The translations under genes and the position numbers were made by a program. Of a stretch of DNA of 64,000 nt, positions 50,758 to 63,255 are shown piece after piece. The notes below the pieces were generated by a model that saw only the letters and a program-made list of their open reading frames with translations, was not told the DNA's origin and made no database searches. This stretch comes from Todiramphus chloris collaris (taxonomy: Eukaryota > Chordata > Aves > Coraciiformes > Alcedinidae). Position 1 is the stretch's first letter, and every line of letters starts with the position of its first letter. The stretch lies in contig JANVCC010000020.1 of NCBI GenBank assembly GCA_025345505.1, positions 51,130,401 through 51,194,400 on the forward strand, read 5' to 3'.

Positions 50758-51263
50758 TTATTTGTTGTTGCCACCTTCTTTTGCTGTAATGGTGATAGAG
50801 TTTCTTTCCTTTGTTTTTTGAATGTCCTTGTTTTCTTCTTGAGCTTTTTTTCTGATAGAAGCATGAAGGGTTTGGATGAGGATTTTGTAATTTTGTTCCA
50901 AATGTGTTATTTTCTTGAGTAGAGCTTGTCCTATTTTGTACACTTCAAAGGCACAAGAACAATAAAAAGCGTGCAGAGTGAAATCAAAAGTGGTATAAGG
51001 TAGGTCTTGCAGAACATCATACTGATGTTGTCTATCAACTATGGTTGTTGTTTTCTGGTTCTTTACAATCTCATTCAAAGCAAAATCCCTACAGCTTGAA
51101 AAATATTCTTGGAAACCTCTTCTGCTTTTATCAGAAATGACATGTACACTTGATTCTGTTTTTCAATGTCCTGTATATGCAATTTTCTCTTCAAAATATG
51201 CAGCAGTTTCTTATCTATCTGCATAGTGACTTTACAGATAAGTTTTTTTTTTCTCTTTTTTAT
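50758..51263 (-). pseudogene. Possible coding relic, coiled-coil-like, frameshifted (unidentified)
   Basis: Two open frames meet on the minus strand. The upstream one (51075-51263, ATG at 51222-51224) encodes a 49-residue charged helix-like stretch: MQIDKKLLHILKRKLHIQD, IEKQNQVYMSFLIKAEE, VSKNIFQAV. It closes at a TGA (51075-51077). The other frame is open from 51162 to the stop at 50758 and from there reads NEIVKNQKTTTIV, DFTLHAFYCSCAFEVYKIG, QALLKKITHLEQNYKI and KKAQEENKDIQK. An AATAAA overlaps its stop. Joining the two needs one frameshift or an unseen splice. The lysine/glutamate/leucine composition is protein-like, but frames of this length occur by chance in the window and I recognise no family. 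No poly-A tail or splice site confirms it. Confidence 0.2.
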
Positions 51264-51769
51264 TCAGAGGCAAACAGGAAAGTGGATTGTTATTGGAAGG
51301 AAAAATAAATATGAGAAAAAGAATACAAAACTGGGAAAAGCTGGGAAGATTGGGATTAGGGTGTAAGAGGGTTACTGAAAACTCTGAAGAAAGGAGCGTG
51401 TGTGGGGAAACTGTCCTAAATTTGTGATTACGTTTTAAACTCCACCTCAACAGTTCCTTGTATATTGTAAAATGTGTTTTGCCTAGGTTGTATTTTAAGC
51501 TTATAGAATTTATGTTTATTTTTCAGTTTTGAAAAATGCTATGCTAAAGAAATATGAACTTCCAAAAATAGGGCACAAATCAACACTAGGGTACTGCTGG
51601 AGATCTCATTTACAGTAAAGCCAAGCACTGGGCTATTTTGGGTATATTCTTTGTTTATCTCCCTCTTTATTTAAATGTAGTCAGCATTGAAAATAACCTT
51701 TTACCATATGTGAAGAAGTGATCAATACAGAGCCAGGCTACCTGCCAAGGATATGATTTTTTGTGTTTG

Positions 51770-51815
51770 TGTGGGGTTTTTTTTTTTGTTTGTTTGTTGG
51801 GGTGAGTTTTTTTCA
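51770..51815 (+). repeat. G/T-rich tract with T12 and GTTT units
   Basis: GGGG, T12, three GTTT-like units and GGGG within 45 bp. Simple low-complexity sequence similar in style to the tract at 14.9 kb. Confidence 0.75.
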
Positions 51816-54800
51816 AAGGCCAAAACTATAATAGTATTATTCCTTCATGATTTTATTTTTAAAAATTTTATTCTGTGCTGTTTGGAAAAAAATTAATTCC
51901 TTATATATTGCTTCTTTTTTGCTATTTTAGGATTAGCAAAGACTTAAAGCCTGACTACTTCGGGGTTTTTGAATACTTCTGAAGGCAGGCACTGGGAGTT
52001 GTTGTGCCTTTTCCAAAGGTAACAACCGGTGAGCTTTAACTTGTTTGTGTGTATCCAAGTTTTTTTGTATGAAAAATAACTGTAATTTCTCAAAAGATCA
52101 CATTTGGTGTCACCCTGGAGAAAATAGACCTTTTTACCTCTTTGAACTGCAAGATCAGTTTTGAAAGTATCTTAATATTGTTGTGGTGAAATACACTGCA
52201 ATTGAAGTAGAATTATTTGAGTTAAGAATGAAAGGGGTTTTTTTCCCTGATAATTTAATATACTGTTGCTTGCAAGAGGTATGTGCCATGGTTAAGGTAT
52301 AGGCATAATAGGCATAATGCTATGAAGAGACAATGAGCTTGGTGCATTTAAGACCTCTTACAAATCGTATCTCTCAGGCATACACTTAAAAACAGAAAGC
52401 GTACTGGAGACAGTTAATTTCAACCCTGTCCTAGGATCTTGGAATAACAATATTGAACATTAAAGCAATAGGTACAAAATAAACCCAAAACTTCTTTGGA
52501 AGCAACTGAAATAGACATTTTTATTCAGTATGTTTTCCGTGTCAGATGTTATAAGAAATTGAACCCTTGGCTAACTGATGGAGGTCCTTGGTATTTCTGG
52601 TATCCTCAGGTTCTGGGACTCCAGTAAGCTGGGGCTTTATTTTTCTAGTGGAAAAATATGCAAGTTGTAATAATTTGCATGAGTTGTATGTAATGCTTTG
52701 CTTATGCCCTGGCCACTTTGCAAATGTAAAAACATAACTGTGGTATCTATTCATGGACTGTTTGGCTGCTTCAAATTCTCCCTTATTCCTGCAAGGATTT
52801 AAGGTGTATCTCTGGCTGATACTGAGGGATGCTAGTAGTTTCCTTTAATTTTAAGTCTCATTGCCCTCTTCCTGCGGCAGCTTTCCATGCAAAAAGAGCC
52901 TTGAGATGAGTTCATGTTCTATATACATGCTTTTCTGTGAACCATGAAAAAGGAACATTTCCATTTGCTTTGCCCTCATTTAGCTACCCAGAAAATGTTT
53001 TTCAGTTTATCTTTATCTCTTCTGATTATTCAAAACTTAAATTATACCTTTCTTATGCCTGTCCATGAAAATCTTGGTACAAATTCACTTGGGAGGTAAA
53101 GAGGCAGGGGAGAGAAGAAAGTCTCATCTCCATTGCTGCAGGCGTTGGCTGTGACAGGAAGAAGACAATGTTAGCTGTCACTTGCCCCCTAGAGTTTTTT
53201 CTTTGCATATGTCCTTCTACTAAGTCAAGCTGCGGTTGTGCAGAGATGTGCGAGTGCATGGGAAGCTTGGGAAGGGCCTTCAGGTGTCACACAGAAACCT
53301 GAAGCTGCATTTGGGATTCACCTCAGCTGAGAACCAGAAAGAAACATCTAACACTGGGTGACCTCATTCTGGGAATGAGGTTGTGAAGTGAGAAAAATGT
53401 TGCATGTCACATATTGAAAGGAAAACTATTTTCATATGCAGCTTCAGCCTATGAATGATGAAATGGTGATAAATATATAGCTCATGGGGAGGCCCAAATA
53501 CAAAGCCTGCAGGATGAAATCACAGACTGCTCGTCAGCTACCTATGGCATATAAAATAAGTGTATATGTTTTCATAAGAGCTTCTGAAAGATGTGCTGAA
53601 CTGAGAGATGCTCTTGATGGGAGGAAAATGGCAAAGCAGCTTTCTTTTCTTTGATTCTTCTTTCTTCTTGTCTCGGTTCCACCTCATCTATCACTTTTTG
53701 TTAATCACTCAGCACCATTTTCCTAGCACCTGCCAACCCGTGAGTGTCTCTCTCTTTCCACCTGCTTCCTTAAAGATTAGTTTCATGTTATGATCCACCA
53801 AAGTAACCCATCTAAAGCCTAGCTGCAGAGATTGCAGTAGCAGTTTCACATCGCCGACAAAATCCCATCAAAGCCGGAAATTGTTTTCTTTATGTGAGTG
53901 GCAAGGCAATTACTGAGCTGAGTGACATGGCTAGAGGAGTGCATTTACACTAAGAAGCTATTGCTATAGCAGAAACTCCTGGCAGGGAAGCAGTGACTGA
54001 CTGACATCCTTTGGCTTATTATTATGGGCCTTGTGTAAATGAAGAAGCAATGACTGTTACAGCATTTCTAATCAACAGTGTTATGCCAGTAATTAGGTTT
54101 CGACTGACTCGCATCTTTCTAGGCATTAATTGGAGGAAGATATGCAGATTGCTGGTTAATAATAGAACAGTTATAGTCCTATAATCACTTTCTTCATGTT
54201 CATCCATTTGTTTGATTGCTTGTGTGGCAAACATTTGATCCTGCATGTGTCTATTTAGCCATCAGACTGTTTTATAAACTTCATTGTTTATCAAGTTAGT
54301 GACATCTGAAAGTGCTGCAACTTGCAGAGCCCAATAGCAGCAAATATAGAACTTCATTTTACAAAATAGACAGAGCGAGGCCTTTCAAAGAAAGCTCCAG
54401 ATTGTCCAAACCACATATGGATGTCAGAGATGGGAACAGTGTGAGCTGTATGCTGAACTTATTTTAAACTCCCACTCACAATTTCCAAATGCAGCATTCT
54501 TGTCAGAGAGCAGGCATAGAGAATTTTGGGAACTATAGTGCTTGTGTAAATAAAGGCTCCAGAAATCTGTTTTGGCAAAATTGTTAATGGTTATTATTGC
54601 TTGTTTATGATGGTGCAATTCAAACTAGACCCTAATGGATAGATGCTATTATATTATGGCTAACTACAGAACATTTTTATAATATTTACTGCCCAGAGAG
54701 GCCAAAATCTTGCAAAGGTATTTTCATTGTTTTGTGAATGCTGATATAGGGCTCTGGGAAGGGAGGAGATGCCCATGTATTACATAGATAAAGCATGCAT

Positions 54801-54826
54801 CTGCCACTTATGACCTCATCATCTAC

Positions 54827-54849
54827 TTTGCGGCCCTTGTGGCCGCAAA
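54827..54849. repeat. GC-rich perfect hairpin, 9-bp stem, 5-base loop
   Basis: TTTGCGGCC (54827-54835), loop CTTGT, then GGCCGCAAA (54841-54849). The stem is perfect and contains two CpGs in surrounding CpG-poor DNA. No T-run follows to suggest a terminator-like element, and no gene adjoins it. Confidence 0.8.
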
Positions 54850-56589
54850 AGCCAAATCTGAATTCATTTTCCCCTACCTTTCAGTAGCTGTTGCTTACAT
54901 GATTCAAAGTCTACACTAGTGTAAGTTTCAGTCTGTTCTTCACCAACTCATTTGCAGCTGTGTGGCATATACCATCTGGCCACAGGTTAACAAATTGTCA
55001 AGTCTGTTACTGAACCAGGAACCAAACCTCCATCCTCTGTGCCTGGGCTTCAGTCAGTGTATCAGCCCTCCATAGGTGCAGTCCTCTTCTCAGGATTTCT
55101 TCAAAGTGTGTTCTTCTTCCTCTGTTCTAGTAGACCAAAAATAAAGTATTTGGGCAGAGAGAGAGTCAGTCAACCAATCTTTTTATAAAATAAGTTGTGT
55201 TATTAAGTTCAGCTAAGCTACTTTCCTACACCTTCTGAGGAAAGAGAAAACTGCTTGGGAACAATCATAGCGTAGGAGTGTGAACAAAGAATTCAGCAGA
55301 AATCCAGATGTAAGTTTTATTTATACTGAAGTGAAATATTGTTTCTTATAATAGCTGATTTCAGGTTTACACATGTAGCCTCTAGACATTTCATTAGTCA
55401 CTCGGTGACCATCATACACAGTTCAGTGCTTTAAAGTTTTGCGATTACATAGGATTGTTGAGTGCTGCTCTCCACCCTCCTTATCTAGCAGGAAAAAGGA
55501 ACTTGCTTAATTCTGTTTTTCCCCTTGTTGAATCTTTATACAAATGACTCTCCATGAATGTGCAGCTTGTATTTAATCAGTTCCTTGCAATATTGATTTG
55601 ATAAAACCATCAGTAGCTCTGGAGAGCAAGCTGGAATTGAAGTTAAAAGTCTTGATGCTCTGTTGGTGTCTGCTTTTTCCTACTCCCTATTTCTTTATCT
55701 TTTCAACAGATAGAACAATTCTTTATTCGAATTGTTGCTGGAATTTGTACCATTGGGAAAAGTTTGGATATACCACACTAAACAATGGTTTGGGACTGGG
55801 TTCAGAGAGGGGCCTCTTCCTTGAAGACCATCTGCTTGTTAGTAGTTCACAGTCAAACCTTCAACCAATCCAAGTACTTGTCGATATCTCTTCTTTCATT
55901 TGTAAATGATCCATCCACAGTTGATGTGGATGGAATGGAAAAGAAAAATCTGTCAATCTGAGTGTGTTGTGATCTCTAAAGTAATATCCTCAAAGGCAGG
56001 AAAGTACTTCTATACCTTTGGAGTGAAGCTTCAGCTTCTCATTTAACTTTAAAGATAGCAAAGTCTGTTCCCAGTGTTTTTGGGGGGAGAGACCACTGCC
56101 TTAAGACAGTTCAGCCTGCTCTTTATTGCATATAAAAAGAGCCTTGAAGAATTATAGACTAGCTGAAGTATGCCTGTTGTTATCTTAAAGAAAAATGAAG
56201 ATAAATGAGGGCCCCAGACTCTCAATATCTCAATCATATAGAAAATCTGTAGTCTAAGTCACTGGACTATCTTTCTTCCACTAAATCAAAGCAAACTGTG
56301 ATTTAAGCAATAATCTTTGTAAGCAGGGTTGCTCCATAAAATGATTATAGAAAATGAAAGGAATCTAGTCTAATGCTGAGAGCCAAGAAAATGAGTTGTG
56401 TGGTGGTAGTTCTCCTGGGTATTGCAGAGCCTGTTAACCTCAGTGGAGACTTGTGTTTTAGGAGACAAGAAACTGTTAGCAGTATCTCTGACCTGGACTG
56501 GAAATTTCCATTATAATGAAAGGCACTATACTGAAAGCTTTGGGGATTTAAGGCTCTTTCACTGCAGATAGAATTGCAGAAATTTAAAG

Positions 56590-56607
56590 ATAAATAAATA
56601 AATAAAT
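56590..56607 (+). repeat. (AAAT)4 microsatellite
   Basis: Four to five ATAA/AAAT units preceding CTTGAC. Simple repeat. Confidence 0.8.
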
Positions 56608-58547
56608 CTTGACTGCTAACAGCTGGCCATAACCTTTTGAGCCAACAGGCCTGAGCATCTTCTTTCTGTTTCTTGTTCATCCTTGCCTTTAGATGATGCA
56701 CTTTATTTGTCATGGGATCCCAGCCTACCATATGCTTAAAATGTCTTTTCCCACTCAACTCTCTGGTGCAAGCACAAGCTGCTTGCACCATGTTCTGGTA
56801 GAGGTAGGAAACACCCTCAGGAAATATATGTGCAGAGACAGAATAGACTTTTGATTAAATGCCAAGGTTGACTTCAAAATTTCTGGTATCTTCAGGCTAT
56901 GCTGAAACACCTTCACAATCCACCAGATGTAACATGCTCTCTAAATATTAACACTGTGATATAAAAAAGCTAATAAAAAGACATGCTTCTCTTTCTCTTA
57001 TCCCTCGGCTTTCTGTTTATCTGGATTACTTTCTTCTGTCCCCTGAGACAGTTGTTTAGTATCACGTAACTTCCTTGCAGTTCAAAAGGAAGGAGATGGT
57101 GAATTCAATTATTAGGACTTCTGCTGAGTCCAGATAATATTTTAGCTGAAACAGGAATATGAAGAAATTACTTTTGTAGTGAAGGCTTGTTTTAACACTA
57201 GCTTTTAAATAAAATAAGCTTTCTTTTTCTACTGTGAACAATACCTCAGAACTAGACGAAAAAATAACTCCACACTTCCCCCGGATCTTCACCCTCTTTT
57301 GCTCTTTGTTGTGCTAAGCTGCTGATGCAAATAGATATGCAATTATGTACCAGTTATTACTTTTTATCAAAGGAGATCTTGTTTTAGCAGATAATTGTGG
57401 TCTTCTGTTGTGTACCAGTACGTATGTACATATTTTCCTGTCACAATCCCTGGGTATCCTGGGTATGGTTTTGGTGGATGATGTATTTTGGTCCAAACTT
57501 TCCCTGAAATTGTAATTTGCATCCCAAAAGTAAAATTTTCTGACTTTTGGTCATCTAAGTATTCTTGAGGGTACAGAACTAGTGCCAGGTCTCTGCACAG
57601 GCATGAATAAGTTCACAGGAGGTGATTTTGTACACAAGAGTGCATTAAAATGTACTGTATCATAGGCTGGACATAATGCTTTCTTACTCTCTGTGGGTTG
57701 AATGTTCCCTGCCCCTTTGATGTTTCATATCTTCAGATCTCTGGACAAAATGCTAAAATGTCTAGCCATTTCCCTAGAGATTAACTTCACTTTTCATATA
57801 TACTGAGGAGTTTCCGTAGGCTGCATTTCAGCAGAAACCTGCTTTTTCGCTTCAAGACAGCTACAAATACCAGGGTTAAAGGGAAAATGAAATATTTCTT
57901 GAAAGCAAAGGAGACAAATTGATTTACTCATCAGATTTCTGTCCTCTGGTCATTCCCTGCAACTCCTAAACAGGAAACCACAAAGCAAATAATTTTCCCG
58001 ATAAGAAGGGAAAATGCAGTATCAAAAAGCATTAATTTGTGGTTTGTTATTGTTACTTGAGTATAAAGATATAGATTGAGATGGAAGGTGTTCAGAAGAG
58101 CAGATTCCCTGTCCATAGCTCAAAGTAATCAGTCTTAGACTATGTGAATTTTATTTAAAGGATTAAACTGTAGCAGTTCTGAATCAAAAAGTTTATTCCT
58201 TTTTGCAAATGGATGTTCCCCAGCTCACTCAGTGTTTTCAACACCTCTGAGGACGAGGCATTTTTCTTTTTGAGGTCATGTAAGTTAATCAAGAAAACTT
58301 GTTGTAACAAGTTGTTTTTTTGAAGGTTTTCATTCCTGTTATCACAAAATGTACTGTAGCAGTTTCCTCTTTAGTCTATTTTTCCTTTCCATCCCTAAAT
58401 AACTCTGTCATTCACATTAGAGCTTTGTAAATTTCCTAACATTTTTGAACTTTTACTATTCTGCTTTGAGAGAGGACAGATATTTCATTCAGCAGAAGTT
58501 TAGTGATACCACCACAGAATGATATATTAACTTCTAGCTGGTAATTA

Positions 58548-58570
58548 GTATTTTTTATAATAAAAAATAC
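58548..58570. repeat. AT-only hairpin, 10-bp perfect stem
   Basis: GTATTTTTTA (58548-58557), loop TAA, TAAAAAATAC (58561-58570). Prone to cruciform extrusion or slippage; likely arose by templated replication error. Confidence 0.8.
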
Positions 58571-60761
58571 AAGAGCTATGCCATTGTTGTGATAACCCCC
58601 AGGTTCTGAATGATTCAGGTGTGGATACTAGTGAGGGTGTGAGGAGGATGGGAAGTGTATGTCTACTGTCAAAGAGCACAATTTCCACTGACCTCAGTAA
58701 GCATCCCAATCGTTAAATCCACTTTCAGTGGAAGCTGTTGTCCCAGAAGGCTGTGTGACCTTCAGTGCACTGTCAGAGAGCTGCAGTTCAGTGGTGTCTG
58801 CCAGGTATCCTTATCTTGAGGTGGAATAGTTGTGCCCTCAGATTCAATGGCGTGACATGTCTATCTTTTGTGGCTGGTGCATACCATTGTAGTACAACAA
58901 TGCCCTCAAAGCATCCTAAACTTTGTCAATACAAAGAGGAGGGAGAAATTGGGCACCTCTAAATAAAACTAAATAGTAAGAGGAAGATGCCTGCTCTTTC
59001 ATGCTCTTTCTCTGTTATTGTTAGCATTCCTTCTGTCTAAATGTACCTTGTTGTACTTTCAAGTAAAAACCATTGGCTCACCTGGCTTATTTTTTCAGGT
59101 AACAGACTTGAAAATTTTACAATTACTTCCCTGTCTTTTCTCTCCCCTTTTATTTAACCATGACTTCCTGGCCACATTTTTAGCTTGTACTCAATCTTAC
59201 ACAGATGTCTCTGTGCATTAACGGATTAAATTCTGGCATTCAGAACAAATATTTGCTTTAGGCTTAACTTTTCCCTTCTTGCCTGTTTCTCCAAACACAT
59301 GTAGTCTCTGTTCTACTAAACAGAGAATGTGATTCCAAAAGAGAAAATTATAATGGAAAATAAATTATACTTCCATTAAAAAAAAAAAATTACCTGAAGT
59401 TCTAGTCTTCCTTTTGTATGCATGTATGCAGTGTGTTTGAGTGGTAGGAAAACCCAGGATGTATGGATTAACCACTGCCTGTTGCTTACACCACCAAAGC
59501 TGCTTTATGATGAATACCCTGGTCCTTAGCTGTCTGTTAGTAAAAAATAAATTAAGACTGACTTGTTTCCCTCTAGCATGAATCCTCTGCTCACCATTTC
59601 TAGGGCATCATTCCCACTACCCTTAGTGGTGGGACTGTGTTCAAAAGTAGGGCTCAGCTGGCTTATTGGGGTGTGCATCAATTCCAAGTCCTATGCACTG
59701 AAATGTCTTGTGCAGAATGTAACATACAGAAGGGCAGATACCATTTATAAACTCAGCTTTTCCTGTGATGTGAACTATTACATAACTAATGAAAAGAAAA
59801 CCCACTGAATAGAGCTGAAATGTATGAAAGACCTTATCTTATCACATTAAGTAAATGTCAGTGAAGTGCAAAAATTTTATGTAGCACCTTGTTTGTCAGT
59901 AAAGGATAACTGAAGGACAAGTAAGGGCTGTCTTTTTTCTTTCTTTTTCTTTCATTTTCTCCTTCTTCATTCATACTAGAAGCCTGAAGAGCCTAAATTA
60001 ACTCTTCATAAACTTGTTACCCTTGCCTGGATAAAAGGAAGTGCCTATACTGTCATCAGTCAGGTGGGAAAGGAATGACCTGTTTCTCTACAAAACAGAG
60101 ATCCGTGGTGATGTACTGTCAACTTCCAAGTCTCCTTTTGGTGTGTGTTGTTTTTTTCCTGCAGGGCTTTATACATTTTCATGTTTTTTCTCTCAAGTCC
60201 TTGAGTTGCTAACTCTCCTATCTCAGAAATCTTATATTTGCCTACAATTTTACTTTCCTTATCTTGGATGACGCTACTCTATTTGTTTTTCACAGCTCTT
60301 CCTCACAACTTAGTAATTTTCTCAGAAGTTTGAGTCAAGGTTAAACAGCTGTGTTCTTATCAGCTGGCCTTGGCTCACACACAGCTGAACCCTTGAGACC
60401 AAGACCAGCAAAATAAAGACAAGAAGTTAGTTCAGCTATTTTTGTTCTACTAAAAACACATGGTTTGGGTTGAAGCAGTAGACTGATTTCTTCTTTCCTA
60501 GTTATGTAGCACCAAAGTTCTAGTCTGAATAAGTCTAGGTCATTTAAGCAAGGATCTTTTAATTACAGTAATTAGTCCTGAGAGGCAAAAATAGCTCTGA
60601 GGTAATGACTGTCTGATTCTTGTTCTAGTCCTTCTGGTGGTGTTGCTTGAAAGGGGTTCTAGCTCAGCCTTGCTCAGAGCTGCTAAGGGGGATACATATC
60701 TGTAGTGGCACACAGAAATGATGGCCATTGAGTCATGAAGATCCCATTGAAATTTTTATCT

Positions 60762-60769
60762 CCCCCCCC
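60762..60769 (+). repeat. C8 tract
   Basis: Eight C followed by ACCC. Short homopolymer, G-run on the minus strand. Confidence 0.75.
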
Positions 60770-61967
60770 ACCCAGTGCCATGGGTGTTTTCTCTGAGAAT
60801 AACATCTCTTTAAAGAACTGAAATGGGAACTGCTATTCTTTTTCACTCTGAAGCTGTTTGGTAAGCCTGGGCTGAGATACAGAGAGACCTGCAGCAATAT
60901 TTAGACCCAGCCACATCATCAGATTAATTTACAGAGTGGTGCTAATTAGTATGACAGCTTTTTCGCTTGTTTTTTTTTCCAGTAGCTTCTGTTTGCAGTA
61001 CTCTATGGCTAATAAAACTGTCAATTTTCTTTTACTTCAATAAAAGGTCACCCCCCAACAACAGCCCTGTGCCTTCTAACAGCTAGTGCCTTTATTAATA
61101 TTTAAAATGTACACTGTGATATTTTCAAAAGGTCAGACTTTTAAAAGACATAAAATGTCACCCTTAATTCTTCACCCTTCCAGCCTTTTTGTCTGCCCAT
61201 CCACCATTTAAATGTTCCATATTAGATACAATGTTTAGCATGGCTTTTGCTAAATCAGATCAACATCAAGTGTTGCCCCATTGCACTACTACAGAGAGGC
61301 AAAGGATAAATTTGTCACTGATTCAGAGTCTGGCAACTCATGTACGTAGTTTTCAATTCTGACTGTACCATAGATTCCCTTGAGTTAAATGAGTCATTTG
61401 TTCTGTCGGTTCCTGATTCAAGAATGCATTTAAGCCAGTGCCTACCTTGAGGCAGGTAGGGTCAAGAGGATATCAGGGCTTCAGCTGTAAATAAGAGATT
61501 TAAGATTTTTCTCCCTAAGGGTTCTGTTCTTTCCATTTAACAGCCAGTGTACAAAATGTGGAAGGTTATACTTCTGTTCTCCTACCCTCAGACCTCTCTA
61601 GATGGCAAACTCTTTATACAGGACAGTTTCTCCAACTGTATTTATTTAAAGCATCAGCCTACTCTGCCTGAAACAGAAATGAGAAGGGAAAGCATGGATA
61701 TTCTTCCTCTGTCTACTGAACAGGTCAGAAAATGGTCACTTGCCACAGGAGACATCATCATTAGGCCCTCAGAAGGTCATTTGATTCATCCTCTGACCAA
61801 AGACAGAATTAAACAGGTCTCTTATTCCTGATGGAAACTTGTTCATCCTGTTCCTAAAAACCTCTGGGCAGGTTCACATAGAGTTCTGTGGCAGAAGCTG
61901 AAGTTACAAACTGTATGCTGTGTGATGGTTGTTCTCTCTATCTTGTAGATGTTACTTTTTTCTTTTC

Positions 61968-61986
61968 TTTTTTTTTTTTTTTTTTT
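61968..61986 (+). repeat. T19 homopolymer
   Basis: Nineteen T followed by AATTTTTTT, preceded by TCTTTTC. Simple pyrimidine repeat. Confidence 0.85.
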
Positions 61987-62963
61987 AATTTTTTTATTTG
62001 CTCAAAAGGCAAATCCTGTTTGCAGGCCTGTTTTGTGCTGACTCATAGGTTCTTCACTCATGTTACATGATATATAAGCACCACCTAGGCTCAGAAGAGT
62101 CCTGCTGAATGACTTACTGGATTATCTCTGAAGCATCTTCACAGATATCTGAAATGGAACTGGAGAATCCTAATTAGGTGGTGGTCTCTATTTTTTGTCA
62201 AGGTTCTGCTGTCACAGCCTTTCATCTACTAGACTGTGACTAGTTATAACATTCATTCAAATCAAACTTCTTTTTCAGAACAAAATGAAACACTGAAGAA
62301 CTCTTGTTTGCCCTTAGATTAATTCCTCTTCTTTTTTACACATATTACGGTAGCATACAAAGCTGCTTTGAGAGCTGGACCCTGATCAGTTACTTCACAT
62401 TAATCATTATATCTTTTTTGCTTTTTCTATCAAACATTGAGGGTTTTTTGTCATGATGTTTTTGTATAGCTGGTTATTTTGAGATAATTAACACTGTCCT
62501 GGACCAGACAATCCAAAAGTAGAAGTGAAGGCCTGCTTTACAGCTATTAGTTTCCAGTAATAAATTAACCAGTGAAGATCTGTCAGTGCACACACTAGGG
62601 AAAAGTATCCAATGAATAGAGTTCAAACAGAGGGAGGAGTAGCTGCTGCTGTTTCTTAATGTCCATGACTGACTGACAGCAGATTGTTATTCAAGTCCTT
62701 CCTTCTACCAAAGAATATGGTTAATTTTTCAAGATAGTATGAGAAAAGTACTTTCTGTACTGAGAATGATTAATAGCTAGTATCCATCAGTCTGATTTTC
62801 TATAAGGTAATTTCAAATCCGGCTGAGAGTCAGGAATAGGATTTTATAGGTCTGCACTTTGTTCTTTGTTTGTTTTAAAATATTAAGGTGATCCAAAAAA
62901 AAGTGCATTGGTTATGATAGCTAGAAATATGATACTCTGCTCTGGTGTCTACTTAAATTTTAG

Positions 62964-62983
62964 ACCTGTAAAATTTTACAGGT
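62964..62983. repeat. Perfect 20-bp palindrome
   Basis: ACCTGTAAAATTTTACAGGT is identical to its own reverse complement with no spacer. The outer ACCTGT/ACAGGT halves contain bHLH or ZEB/Snail-like hexamer cores. A dimeric binding site or a chance replication palindrome are both possible. Confidence 0.85.
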
Positions 62984-63117
62984 GGTATGACCAAGTTAAA
63001 CATCTTGCACTTAAACTAGTTTGATAATCATGAAGTTAGTTATCTCTCTGCCCCAGTAAGGTGAAAGTGGAATTGGCTGGAATTGTGGAGTATTGATAGC
63101 ACTGATTTCCATACAGG

Positions 63118-63255
63118 GGAAAAAGGCTTTTAATGGGTTTTTTGGTTTTTTTTAAATATTTGGTGGGGGGTTTTTTTCTTTTTTTTTTTTTTGTTTTGGT
63201 TTGGTTTTCTTTGGTGCTTGTTCATTTAAAAAGAAAAAGAAAAAAAAAGAAAGCA
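63118..63255 (+). repeat. T/G-rich tract followed by A/G-rich tract
   Basis: About 90 bp of T-rich sequence with G-runs (including T13 and a GGGGGG run) is followed after a short spacer by AAAAAGAAAAAGAAAAAAAA-type sequence (from about 63229). The two halves are roughly complementary, so the tract can fold back on itself. Low-complexity DNA with no gene signal. Confidence 0.8.

Noticed and set aside
50403-50864. Minus-strand open frame of 153 codons
   Set aside because: It overlaps the better candidate at 50758-51162 in another frame, and its end is translated from the CAAA microsatellite.
56345-56791. Minus-strand open frame of 148 codons, considered as a processed pseudogene
   Set aside because: It begins plausibly but crosses an (AAAT)n microsatellite and has no recognisable family, poly-A tail or splice evidence.
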